Below are positions 47,020-54,104 of a DNA stretch of 64,000 nt, one piece after another (position 1 is the first letter of the stretch; each line of letters begins with the position of its first letter). Origin of the DNA: Azospirillum formosense (lineage in GTDB: Bacteria > Pseudomonadota > Alphaproteobacteria > Azospirillales > Azospirillaceae); NCBI RefSeq assembly GCF_040500525.1, contig NZ_CP159402.1:1797501-1861500 (forward strand), written 5' to 3'. Under the pieces are notes generated by a model. That model saw only the letters and a program-made list of their open reading frames with translations. It had not been told where the DNA came from and did no database searches. The position numbers and the translations under genes were made by a program.

Positions 47020-47096
47020 CACGTCTGAAGCAGTCCAAACCAGAAAACTGTGAATAACCGCGGCGGGCTTAGCCCTGCCCCCTCCAGCCGGACACC

Positions 47097-47951
47097 ATGA
47101 CCCGTTCGAAGAAGCCATCCGCGCCCCACGGCCAGCCCCCTGCCCCGGCCAAGAGCCACCCCCCTTCCCACCGCGAGTCGCGCGGCGACCGCTCCTCTCC
47201 CGGACGCGGCGCGCAGGGCGTCCTGCTCTACGGCCTGCACCCGGTGTCGGCGGCGTGGCTGAACCCCGAGCGGCGCATCCATCGCCTGATCGCGACCGAG
47301 ACGGGCCGCGTCGCTCTGGAGCCGGTGCTGGCCCAGGCCAAGGCCCGCGGGCTGCAGCGGCCCGGCCTGATGCCGGCCGACCGCAACGACCTGGACCGCA
47401 TGCTGCCGCCGGGCGCCGTGCACCAGGGCGTGGCGGTGGACGTCGCCCCCTTGGAGGAAATCGGGATCGAGGACCTCTGCGCGGAGGCCGATTCGGACCC
47501 GTCGGCGCTGATCGTCGTCCTCGACCAGGTGACCGATCCGCACAACGTCGGCGCGGTGCTGCGCTCCGCCTCGGCCTTCGGCGCCAAGGCGGTGGTGGTG
47601 ACGGAACGCAACGCGCCGGAGACCACCGGCGTGCTGGCCAAGAGCGCCTCGGGCGCGCTGGAGTCGGTGCCGCTGGTGCGCGTCACCAACCTCGCCCGCG
47701 CCCTGGCCGACCTCCAGCAGGCCGGATTCTGGACCGTCGGCCTCGCCGAGTCGGGAAAGAGCACGCTCGCCCAGTGCAACCTCACCGGCCGCACCGCTCT
47801 GGTGCTCGGGGCGGAGGGCGCCGGCCTGCGCCGCCTGACCATGGAGCGCTGCGACATCATCGCCCGCCTGCCGACGAAGGGGCCGGTCGGCAGCCTGAAC
47901 GTGTCCAACGCCGCCGCCGTCGCCCTCTACGAGGTCGCCCGGCTGCGCTGA
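47097..47951 (+). CDS. rlmB: TrmH-family 23S rRNA guanosine 2'-O-methyltransferase (RlmB type)
   Basis: The 284-residue protein has a disordered basic N terminus (about 40 residues of Ser/Pro/Lys), the SpoU substrate-binding domain (YGLHPVSAAWLNPERRIHRL) and the knotted catalytic domain with motif 1 DPHNVGAVLRSASAFG, motif 2 LVLGAEGAGLRRLT and motif 3 GPVGSLNVSNAAAVALYE. Family members methylate G2251 of 23S rRNA; RlmB is the best fit but other SpoU enzymes are not excluded. It is read divergently from tRNA-Tyr. Confidence 0.9.
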   Translation: MTRSKKPSAPHGQPPAPAKSHPPSHRESRGDRSSPGRGAQGVLLYGLHPVSAAWLNPERRIHRLIATETGRVALEPVLAQAKARGLQRPGLMPADRNDLDRMLPPGAVHQGVAVDVAPLEEIGIEDLCAEADSDPSALIVVLDQVTDPHNVGAVLRSASAFGAKAVVVTERNAPETTGVLAKSASGALESVPLVRVTNLARALADLQQAGFWTVGLAESGKSTLAQCNLTGRTALVLGAEGAGLRRLTMERCDIIARLPTKGPVGSLNVSNAAAVALYEVARLR

Positions 47952-47982
47952 GGCGTCGCCGGACGCGCCGCACAGGTGAGGC

Positions 47983-48011
47983 TTGCCGCGGACCGCGCGG
48001 GACGCTAGTGT
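47983..48011 (+). promoter_or_regulatory. Promoter of tRNA-Thr
   Basis: TTGCCG (47983-47988) and TAGTGT (48006-48011) are 17 bases apart and 31 bases before the mature tRNA. Confidence 0.5.
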
Positions 48012-48042
48012 AAGCGCCCGCCGCGGTCTGGCCGGGCGGCAT

Positions 48043-48118
48043 GCCGGTTTAGCTCAGTTGGTAGAGCAGCGGTTTTGTAAACCGAAGGTCGCGGGTTCGA
48101 ACCCTGCAACCGGCACCA
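48043..48118 (+). tRNA. tRNA-Thr (anticodon TGT)
   Basis: The 76-nt gene folds with acceptor GCCGGTT/AACCGGC, anticodon stem around loop TTTGTAA and T-loop GGTTCGAACCC; the 3' CCA is encoded. No integrase or direct repeat of its 3' end is visible nearby. Confidence 0.97.
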
Positions 48119-48156
48119 CCTCTCCCCACCCGCCAGACCGACGCCCGGCCCTGCCC

Positions 48157-48615
48157 ATGACGCACGCCCCGAACGGCGGCTCCCTGATCCCGCCCGGTTC
48201 CGGCGTCATCGACGCGGAGCACGGCGCCATCCTCGACCTTCTGTCGGCGATGACCGCAGGCGGCCCGGTCGGGCCGGCGGAGTTGTCCGCGCTCCGGCAC
48301 GAGGTGGCGGAGCATTTCGCCACGGAAACGGCGGAGATGGCCGTCCTGGCCGCGGACCGGCGGGAACGGCACGAACACGCCCATCGCAACTACCTCGCCG
48401 GCATCGACGCTCTTTTGGACGCCGCGAAACGTGGCGATCCCGTGACCGGCGACGATGCGAATCGGCTGATGCTGTGGTTCATCGTCCATTCCAACACTGC
48501 CGACACCGAACTGGTGGAGGCCTCCCGGCGGTCTGACGACGAGCCGCCCATGATCTCCATGGATGAGTGGCTCGACGGCCTGGATGAGGCCGACCGGGAC
48601 GCCCTGCGCTCCTGA
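48157..48615 (+). CDS. Hemerythrin-domain protein
   Basis: The 152-residue protein was recognised from its metal ligands: His22, the HxxxE pair His53/Glu57 (HFATE), the HxxxH pair His72/His76 (HEHAH) and His111 with Asp116 (HSNTAD), which is the complete di-iron set of the four-helix hemerythrin fold in correct order. Such proteins bind oxygen or nitric oxide, or sense redox state. The C-terminal 30 residues are acidic and extra to the core. It lies 38 bases after tRNA-Thr with no terminator between, so some read-through from the tRNA promoter is possible. Confidence 0.85.
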   Translation: MTHAPNGGSLIPPGSGVIDAEHGAILDLLSAMTAGGPVGPAELSALRHEVAEHFATETAEMAVLAADRRERHEHAHRNYLAGIDALLDAAKRGDPVTGDDANRLMLWFIVHSNTADTELVEASRRSDDEPPMISMDEWLDGLDEADRDALRS

Positions 48616-48633
48616 CGACTCCACGCCGCCCGG

Positions 48634-48658
48634 GGAACCGCGGCCGCGGGCACCGGTT
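48634..48658 (+). promoter_or_regulatory. EcfG-type (general stress) promoter of the 90-residue gene
   Basis: GGAACC (48634-48639) and GGTT (48655-48658) are 15 bases apart, equivalent to GGAAC, 16 bases, GGTT. This matches the pattern recognised by EcfG-type sigma factors except for the first base of the -10 box. The ATG is 45 bases downstream. Confidence 0.5.
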
Positions 48659-48702
48659 GGAAAAGGGAACGTCCTCTTCCTGCAACCGATCCGGGCTCCT
48701 TC

Positions 48703-48975
48703 ATGGCACAATCCGACACCCCCAACGCCGGGGCGCAGCGCCTGCGCGACGCCATCGACAAGGGACTGACCGGGGACAAGATCCCCGCCGCCGACCCCGC
48801 CGCGGCCCCTCTGGGCACCGACGACGAGGCCGCGGGCACCCGCCCGCCTCCCGCCGCCAGCGCTCATGACCACGCCCCTCCCGAGGCGCGTGCGCCCTCC
48901 GGCCACTCCAAGGGCGCCGACGCCTTCCGCAAGGGCGACCTCCCCTTCGGCGAGGGCACCCGCGACGACGGGTGA
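48703..48975 (+). CDS. Small disordered protein of unknown function
   Basis: The 90-residue protein (MAQSDTPNAGAQRLRDAIDK, ending LPFGEGTRDDG) begins with one short helix and continues as an Ala/Pro/Asp/His-rich stretch without hydrophobic core. I do not recognise a family. Evidence that it is real: GC-rich third positions and a general-stress-type promoter upstream. It could be a stress-induced hydrophilin-like protein (inference). Confidence 0.65.
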   Translation: MAQSDTPNAGAQRLRDAIDKGLTGDKIPAADPAAAPLGTDDEAAGTRPPPAASAHDHAPPEARAPSGHSKGADAFRKGDLPFGEGTRDDG

Positions 48976-49001
48976 CGGCCACGGCAAGTAGGCTGAGGAA
49001 C

Positions 49002-49038
49002 AAAAAAATGTCCCTCTTCCCGGCGGGAAGAGGGACAT
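49002..49038 (-). terminator. Terminator of the polysaccharide-export gene
   Basis: On the minus strand a perfect 13-bp stem (49026-49038 with 49008-49020) over a 5-base loop is followed by seven Ts (49002-49008). On the plus strand no T-run follows, so it is directional, ending the gene at 49139-49711 about 100 bases after its stop. Confidence 0.88.
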
Positions 49039-49138
49039 CGTCATGGCGTTGAATGGTGGCGGGGCGCCTGCCCCAGTTTTCCGAAACAAATGGGCCGTCT
49101 GATGGACCGTCTGGCGAGTGTTCGGAACCGGCCGCCGA

Positions 49139-49711
49139 TCAGAAATAACGCTCCGGCACGCGCAGCACGTCGTCGGGCATCACCGGCGTGGTGATCGGGG
49201 CGCGGCGCAGTTCCTTCTTGGGATCGGCACCGCGCGTGATCAGGACGTAGTCCTCCTTGGCGCGGTAGGTGTAGCCGCCGGCCATCGCCACCGCCGACAG
49301 GGCGGTCATGCCGTTGACATACTGGTACTGGCCGGGGTTGCGGACCTCGCCCAGGATGAAGAAGGGCCGGTGGTTCAACACCTCGACGCTGACCTTGGCG
49401 TCGCGGACGTAGCCCTGCGACAGGCGCTTGGAAATGTCGGCCTCCAGCTCGCGCGGGGTGTGGCCGCGGGCCGTCACCTCGCCGATCAGCGGCATGGCGA
49501 CCTTGCCCGAACCGTCGACGCGGAATTCACCGGAGAGCTGCTCCTCACCAAAGACGATGACGCGCAGCGCGTCGCCGGCCCCCAGGCGGTAGTCCGTCAT
49601 CTGGGCGACGCCCGGCGGTTCGAGAGGGGCATCCTGGCCACCGGCGCAGCCGACCATCGCGGCGGCGACCACGGTCATTCCGAGCGCGCGGAACACGTTA
49701 CGTCGATTCAT
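49139..49711 (-). CDS. Polysaccharide export lipoprotein (Wza/BexD-like)
   Basis: The 190-residue protein has a lipoprotein signal with a lipobox-like AAAMVGC (Cys at about residue 22). Then comes the polysaccharide biosynthesis/export domain (YRLGAGDALRVIVFGEEQLS with VDGSGKVAMPLIGEVTARGH) and one SLBB-like repeat (PFFILGEVRNPGQYQYVNGM). It is shorter than Wza, as is common for exopolysaccharide outer-membrane lipoproteins of alphaproteobacteria. No synthase or polymerase genes are nearby. The outer-membrane barrel gene upstream on the same strand is separated by a terminator. Confidence 0.88.
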   Translation of the reverse strand: MNRRNVFRALGMTVVAAAMVGCAGGQDAPLEPPGVAQMTDYRLGAGDALRVIVFGEEQLSGEFRVDGSGKVAMPLIGEVTARGHTPRELEADISKRLSQGYVRDAKVSVEVLNHRPFFILGEVRNPGQYQYVNGMTALSAVAMAGGYTYRAKEDYVLITRGADPKKELRRAPITTPVMPDDVLRVPERYF

Positions 49712-49886
49712 CCCTTACCCTTCCATGGCTCGTGAGGACATCGGGTCCGGCCGCCCGCGGATGGAGCGGCCGAACCCTGAGCGGTCACGGAGGGAGACTA
49801 GCAACTCGCACGCGCTTGGGAAAAAGTGGAGAGGAAGTAACGCCAACGGAGGAAAAGGATTCGCGTCACCGTATAGGCGGAAATGC

Positions 49887-49918
49887 AAAAGGGGCGCCCA
49901 TCGGAAGATGAGCGCCCC
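49887..49918 (-). terminator. Terminator of the outer-membrane barrel gene
   Basis: On the minus strand GGGGCGC and GCGCCCC arms, with an inner CAT/ATG pair, form a hairpin (49891-49918) 26 bases after the stop, followed by TTTT (49887-49890). Confidence 0.82.
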
Positions 49919-49943
49919 TCTGTGCCTGCTCCAGACGAACTGA

Positions 49944-51248
49944 TTACATCTGGGCGCCGACGCGCAGATAGACCAGATTGTCGGAGTAATCGAAGCCACT
50001 GAGGTTCGAGTTACGCTTTTCGTAAGTATAACCGCCATTGAGGAAGACATAGCGGCTGAGCTGGTAGCTGGCGCCGGCCCCCAGCGTGTAGACGTCGTCG
50101 GTGCGGTCCACGCCGTTGAAGTCGTCCTGGCGCCACTGGACGCGGGCGTTCAGCAGCAGGGTGCGCAGAAGCTCGTGATCCACGCCGACGGCGGCGACGG
50201 TGCGGTTGTAGCTCGACGCGATCTGGCTGCCGCGGGCGTAGGTCGATTCGCGGACCTGGCGGCTGAGCGAGCCGGTGACGGAGGTGAGCTGGGTCACCGA
50301 CCAATTCAGGCGCCCGCCCACGGCCAGACCGCCGAAATCCTTCAGCGTCGGATCGTCGTAGGTCCGGCTCAGATAGCCGGCATAGATCTCGCCGTTGATG
50401 AGGCCGGTCAGATCGGTGGAGAGACCGCCGACGACCTCGTAGCCGTCCGAGTCGCGGTTGACGCCGCCGAAATCCCGGCTCAGCCGGTAGCGGGTCCAGT
50501 TGTAGGAGCCCTGGACGAAGGCCTCGTAGCCCTGGATGAACTCGTAGCCGACGCGGGCCGCGCCCGTGTAGTTCCAGCGGTCGCGGTCCTCCTGCGACTC
50601 GGTCCGGCCGTTGGTCAGCTCGGCGTCCTGGTAGGAGGTGTACTGGGCGCCGCCGGTCAGGCGGACGCGCAGGCGGTTGAAGCGCTGGTTGAAGGACGCC
50701 TCGCCGCCATGGGTGAAGTAGTTCACCGGCTCCGCGAAGCGCGGCACCACGGTGCCGGTGCCCAGAGACACGTCGAAGTTCGGGTCGGACCGCCCCTCAT
50801 GGTCGCGGCGGCTGAACAGCAGGCCGCTGACCGAGGAGTCGCGGGTGATGTCGTAGCGCCCGTCCACCTGCGCCCGGTAATCGGCGTAATTCTCCGACGA
50901 GTAGTCGAAGAAGCGGCCGATGTTGCCGGAGGCCGAGAAGTTCAGGGCGTGGTTGTTGAAATCCGAACGCACGTCGACGCGCGGCTGGGTGACCCAGATG
51001 AAGTCGTCGCGGGTGTCGTTCTCGGTCGCGAAGACGTTGCTTTCGTAGGTCAGGCCGGTCTCGATGCGCGGCAGGATACGGAACGATCCGGCGCGGATGC
51101 CGAGCTGTTCGACCTCCGGACGGCGGCGCTCCAGCACGGATTCACCGCGCTGCAGTTCCTGGGCGCTCACCGGCGTGGCCGCGGGCAGCGCCGTCAGCAC
51201 GGTGGACGCGAGCGCGAGGGCGAGGAAGGGCAGGGAGCTGGGCTTCAT
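49944..51248 (-). CDS. Outer-membrane beta-barrel protein (BBP2-type)
   Basis: The 434-residue protein has a Sec signal peptide (MKPSSLPFLALALASTVLTA, cleavage near VSAQE). A short periplasmic stretch precedes about a dozen or more amphipathic strands with aromatic girdles, such as PRIETGLTYESNVFATENDT and YEAFVQGSYNWTRYRLSRDF, and it ends in DNLVYLRVGAQM. It fits the 'putative beta-barrel porin 2' family, often found beside exopolysaccharide export genes, as here with the Wza-like lipoprotein. Its role, pore or anchor, is not known. Confidence 0.85.
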   Translation of the reverse strand: MKPSSLPFLALALASTVLTALPAATPVSAQELQRGESVLERRRPEVEQLGIRAGSFRILPRIETGLTYESNVFATENDTRDDFIWVTQPRVDVRSDFNNHALNFSASGNIGRFFDYSSENYADYRAQVDGRYDITRDSSVSGLLFSRRDHEGRSDPNFDVSLGTGTVVPRFAEPVNYFTHGGEASFNQRFNRLRVRLTGGAQYTSYQDAELTNGRTESQEDRDRWNYTGAARVGYEFIQGYEAFVQGSYNWTRYRLSRDFGGVNRDSDGYEVVGGLSTDLTGLINGEIYAGYLSRTYDDPTLKDFGGLAVGGRLNWSVTQLTSVTGSLSRQVRESTYARGSQIASSYNRTVAAVGVDHELLRTLLLNARVQWRQDDFNGVDRTDDVYTLGAGASYQLSRYVFLNGGYTYEKRNSNLSGFDYSDNLVYLRVGAQM

Positions 51249-51522
51249 GGGTCACCGCGCTAGGCTGAAATCAGTGGCTCGTATCGGGCGGCCGAATGGC
51301 CTCGGAATGTGCATTCGCCGCTCCGGCAGAAGCGGACAGTCGCTGCAAAGACAACTCATAGCGTGATGTCCGTGCAACAGTGAAGCCGTTCGGCCGTGGT
51401 TTTTGCCCGCGCCTGTGTTGTCGGCGCAACAAGACTTGCGTCAGACGGGCGCTCTATTGCCATACGCCCGCAACATTAGAGCAAAGGTCATACGACCGCA
51501 CATCGACGCGTCCGCTTCCGCG

Positions 51523-51548
51523 GGAACCAGCCAGCGGCGACGGCCGTT
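51523..51548 (+). promoter_or_regulatory. EcfG-type (general stress) promoter of the 58-residue gene
   Basis: GGAACC (51523-51528) and CGTT (51545-51548) are 16 bases apart, an exact match to the alphaproteobacterial general-stress pattern. The ATG of the small gene is 53 bases downstream. The rest of the gap from 51249 to 51601, visibly less GC-rich than its surroundings, holds no other feature I can support. Confidence 0.6.
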
Positions 51549-51601
51549 CACCCAAGGCGGTCCAGAACCGCGTCAACGGGATTCATCAGGAAGCGCCGAG
51601 C

Positions 51602-51778
51602 ATGACCAGACCCCTGACCACGCCCCCGCCGCCCAAGTCGCCCCGCCATCCCGGCGACGATGTCGTGATGCCGCCCTACACACCCGGGAGCGTTCCGCCA
51701 CCGGACGGCGACCTTCCGAAATCCGACCGCGAAAAGACTCCGCCACCGAACACCTACCCGCCAAAGCAAAGGCCATAA
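51602..51778 (+). CDS. Small proline-rich protein of unknown function
   Basis: The 58-residue protein (MTRPLTTPPPPKSPRHPGDD, ending NTYPPKQRP) is nearly one-third proline, with Lys, Arg and Asp and no hydrophobic segment, so it must be disordered. AGGAAG lies about 8 bases before the ATG. I know no family. The consensus general-stress promoter upstream is the main reason to accept it as a gene. Confidence 0.6.
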   Translation: MTRPLTTPPPPKSPRHPGDDVVMPPYTPGSVPPPDGDLPKSDREKTPPPNTYPPKQRP

Positions 51779-52114
51779 TCGAAATGCGGACAAGCGTCTG
51801 GTATGACCAAAACACACCCGCATATGCAGATTGCGACCCAGTCCCCCGGCAAGATTTCTGAAACGCGCGCCTCATCTTCGTTCGCGAGTGCTTTGCGTTT
51901 CAAATAGTGACAAGGCCTCGACTGTGGCCGTATGCCGCAGCGGCGAGCGTTGCCTATTGCGACATCCACCCCTAGGCTTCAAAGCGAAGCCTGCTGCATT
52001 TGGCGCAAGACCGGGAACATTCCCCGGTATGGCCGCCGACCCTGTCGCACGGTGTTTCGCCGACACCCGCCGCAACCGGAAACGGTCCGGCTCCGCAACG
52101 CTCGTGTGCGCCCC
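51779..52114. other. 336-base intergenic region before the MarR gene
   Basis: No gene is supported here. The stretch is less GC-rich than average and has one perfect 7-bp hairpin, AGGCTTC (51974-51980) with GAAGCCT (51986-51992), without a T-run. It should contain the MarR promoter and operator, but I cannot point to a convincing palindrome. Confidence 0.4.
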
Positions 52115-52555
52115 ATGGATCAGATCGCCCATCCTCCGACCGACGATTACCTGCTGACCGGGCAGGTCCACTATCGCCTTCGCCGGGCCCACCAGCGCGC
52201 GTCCTCCATCTTCATGGACATGATCGGGGACTCCCAGCTCACCCCCACCCAATGGGGCGCGCTGGTCACGCTGCGGGCCGAAGGGTCGCTGTCGCAGAAC
52301 CAGCTCGGCCGGCTGACCTTCATGGACCCGGCGACCACCCAGGGGGTGATCCTGCGCCTTGTGGAGCGCAATCTGGTGGAGCGCCAGCCGGACCCGCAGG
52401 ACCGGCGCCGCACCAGCGTCAGCCTGACCCGCGCCGGGCAGTCGCTGGTCAACACCCTGCTGGAGAACGCCACCCGGGCGCACCACCGCACGCTGGATCC
52501 GCTGACCCCGGAGGAGCAGGCGACGTTCCTCCTGCTGCTCTCCCGCCTGATGTGA
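52115..52555 (+). CDS. MarR-family transcriptional regulator
   Basis: The 146-residue protein has the winged-helix core: dimerisation helices (YRLRRAHQRASSIFMDMIGD), recognition helix in LSQNQLGRLTFMDPATTQGVILRLVERNLV and the wing RQPDPQDRRRTSVSLTRAGQ with the conserved D-x-R-R. Members repress their neighbours and leave DNA on binding phenolic or other small ligands. It is read in the same direction as the ABC transporter genes that begin 158 bases later and is the likely local regulator. Confidence 0.9.
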   Translation: MDQIAHPPTDDYLLTGQVHYRLRRAHQRASSIFMDMIGDSQLTPTQWGALVTLRAEGSLSQNQLGRLTFMDPATTQGVILRLVERNLVERQPDPQDRRRTSVSLTRAGQSLVNTLLENATRAHHRTLDPLTPEEQATFLLLLSRLM

Positions 52556-52713
52556 GGCCGGCGCGTCCGGCACCGGCCGGCGGAAAACCCGGTTGGTGCG
52601 GCGCAACGGAACGGTGACTTTTGCGGTGGGTTTGCTATGAACGCAGACATTGCGTTCACGCTGCCGTTCCATGGGTTCGGGCAGCCGCCAACCGCGCCGG
52701 GATACCGCCGACC

Positions 52714-53940
52714 ATGAACCGCCGCCATCTCCTGCTCGCGCCGGGCGCTGCCGCCCTCGCCGCCGCCCTTTGCATCGCCGTGCCGTCGGAATCCCACGCC
52801 CAAGCGGGAAACCAGCCGATCCGCGTCGGCGAGATCAACAGCTACACGGGCCTGCCGGCCTTCACGATCCCCTACCGCCAGGGCTGGCAGCTCGCGGTGG
52901 AGGAGGTGAACGCGGCGGGCGGCCTGCTCGGCGGGCGCAAGCTGGAGGTCGTCTCCCGCGACGACGCCGGCAAGCCGGACGACGCCGTGCGCGTCGCGCA
53001 GGAGCTGCTGTCGAACGAGAAGGTGGAGCTGTTGGCCGGCACCTACTTCTCGCACGTCGGTCTGGCCGTGGCGGACTTCGCCGCGCGCAACAAGGTGCCC
53101 TTCGTGGCGGCGGAGCCGCTGACCGACGCCATCACTTGGACCAAGGGCAACCGCTACACCTTCCGCCTGCGTCCCAGCACCTACATGCAGGCGGCCATGC
53201 TGGTGGAGGAGGCGGCGAAGCTGCCGGCCAAGCGCTGGGCCACCGTCGCCCCCAACTACGAGTACGGCCAGTCGGCGGTGCAGTGGTTCCGCCAGCTCCT
53301 GTCGGAGAAGCGTCCGGACGTCGAGTTCGTCGCCGAGCAGTGGCCGGCCCAGGGCAAGCTGGAAGCCGGGCCGACCGTGCAGGCGCTGGCCGCGGCGAAG
53401 CCCGACGCCATCTTCAACGTCACCTTCGGCGCCGACCTCGCCAAGTTCGTGCGCGAGGGCGAGGGCCGCGGCCTGTTCCGCAACCGCACCGTCGTCAGCC
53501 TGCTGACCGGCGAGCCGGAATATCTCGATCCGATGAAGGACGAGGCGCCGGAGGGCTGGATCGTCACCGGCTACCCACAGGAGCAGATCGACACGCCGGA
53601 GCACAAGGCCTTCCGCGAGGCCTACGTGAAGCGCTTCAACGAGCCGCCGCGCCAGGGCTCGGTCGTCGGCTACGCCACCTTCAAGGCCATCGCCGCCGCC
53701 GTCGAGAAGGCCGGCTCCACCGATGCGGAGAAGGTCGTGGACGCGCTGTCCGGCCTGGCCCTGCCCAGCCCCTTCGGCCCGATCACCTTCCGCGCGCTCG
53801 ACCATCAGGCGACCATGGGCGCCTATGTCGGCAAGACCACGGTGAAGGGCGGCCAGGGCGCGATGACCGGCTGGCGCTACGCCGACGGCGCGGACTATCT
53901 GCCGTCCGACGAGGCCGTCCGCAAGATGCGTCCGGAGTAA
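52714..53940 (+). CDS. ABC transporter substrate-binding protein (branched-chain amino acid type)
   Basis: The 408-residue protein has a signal peptide (MNRRHLLLAPGAAALAAALC) with a twin-arginine-like start and cleavage near SHAQA, then a type I periplasmic fold: IRVGEINSYTGLPAFTIPYR, VEEVNAAGGLLGGRKLEVVS and DDAGKPDDAVRVAQELL. Related proteins bind branched-chain amino acids, amides, urea or aromatic acids, so the ligand is open. It is first in the transporter gene set. Confidence 0.9.
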   Translation: MNRRHLLLAPGAAALAAALCIAVPSESHAQAGNQPIRVGEINSYTGLPAFTIPYRQGWQLAVEEVNAAGGLLGGRKLEVVSRDDAGKPDDAVRVAQELLSNEKVELLAGTYFSHVGLAVADFAARNKVPFVAAEPLTDAITWTKGNRYTFRLRPSTYMQAAMLVEEAAKLPAKRWATVAPNYEYGQSAVQWFRQLLSEKRPDVEFVAEQWPAQGKLEAGPTVQALAAAKPDAIFNVTFGADLAKFVREGEGRGLFRNRTVVSLLTGEPEYLDPMKDEAPEGWIVTGYPQEQIDTPEHKAFREAYVKRFNEPPRQGSVVGYATFKAIAAAVEKAGSTDAEKVVDALSGLALPSPFGPITFRALDHQATMGAYVGKTTVKGGQGAMTGWRYADGADYLPSDEAVRKMRPE

Positions 53941-53953
53941 AGGGGCGGCGTTC

Positions 53954-54066
53954 TTGCCCCCACCCTTCCCACGGCTTCGCCGCGGGCCCCTTCCTTCCCC
54001 CGCTCCGCAGGAGAGGGAGACTGATCCTCTCCACCGCGCAGCGGGGGAGGGTTAGGGAGGGGGCAA
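53954..54066 (+). repeat. Long imperfect palindrome between binding-protein and permease genes
   Basis: TTGCCCCC (53954-53961) pairs with GGGGGCAA (54059-54066), and inward CCCCCGCT...GCGGGGG and GAGAGG...CCTCTC arms continue the palindrome, giving a hairpin-like structure of about 110 bases. Its purine/pyrimidine-rich style looks like a dispersed intergenic repeat of REP/BIME kind. In the mRNA it could protect the abundant binding-protein message from degradation. Confidence 0.6.
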
Positions 54067-54104
54067 AAAGGCCACTCCCCCGCCGACCCTGCCGAAAAGA
54101 GCCG

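Noticed and set aside
48043..51778. A genomic island inserted at tRNA-Thr
   Set aside because: No integrase, no direct repeat of the tRNA 3' end and no clear compositional jump next to the tRNA. The AT-richer stretch starts 3 kb away and is small.
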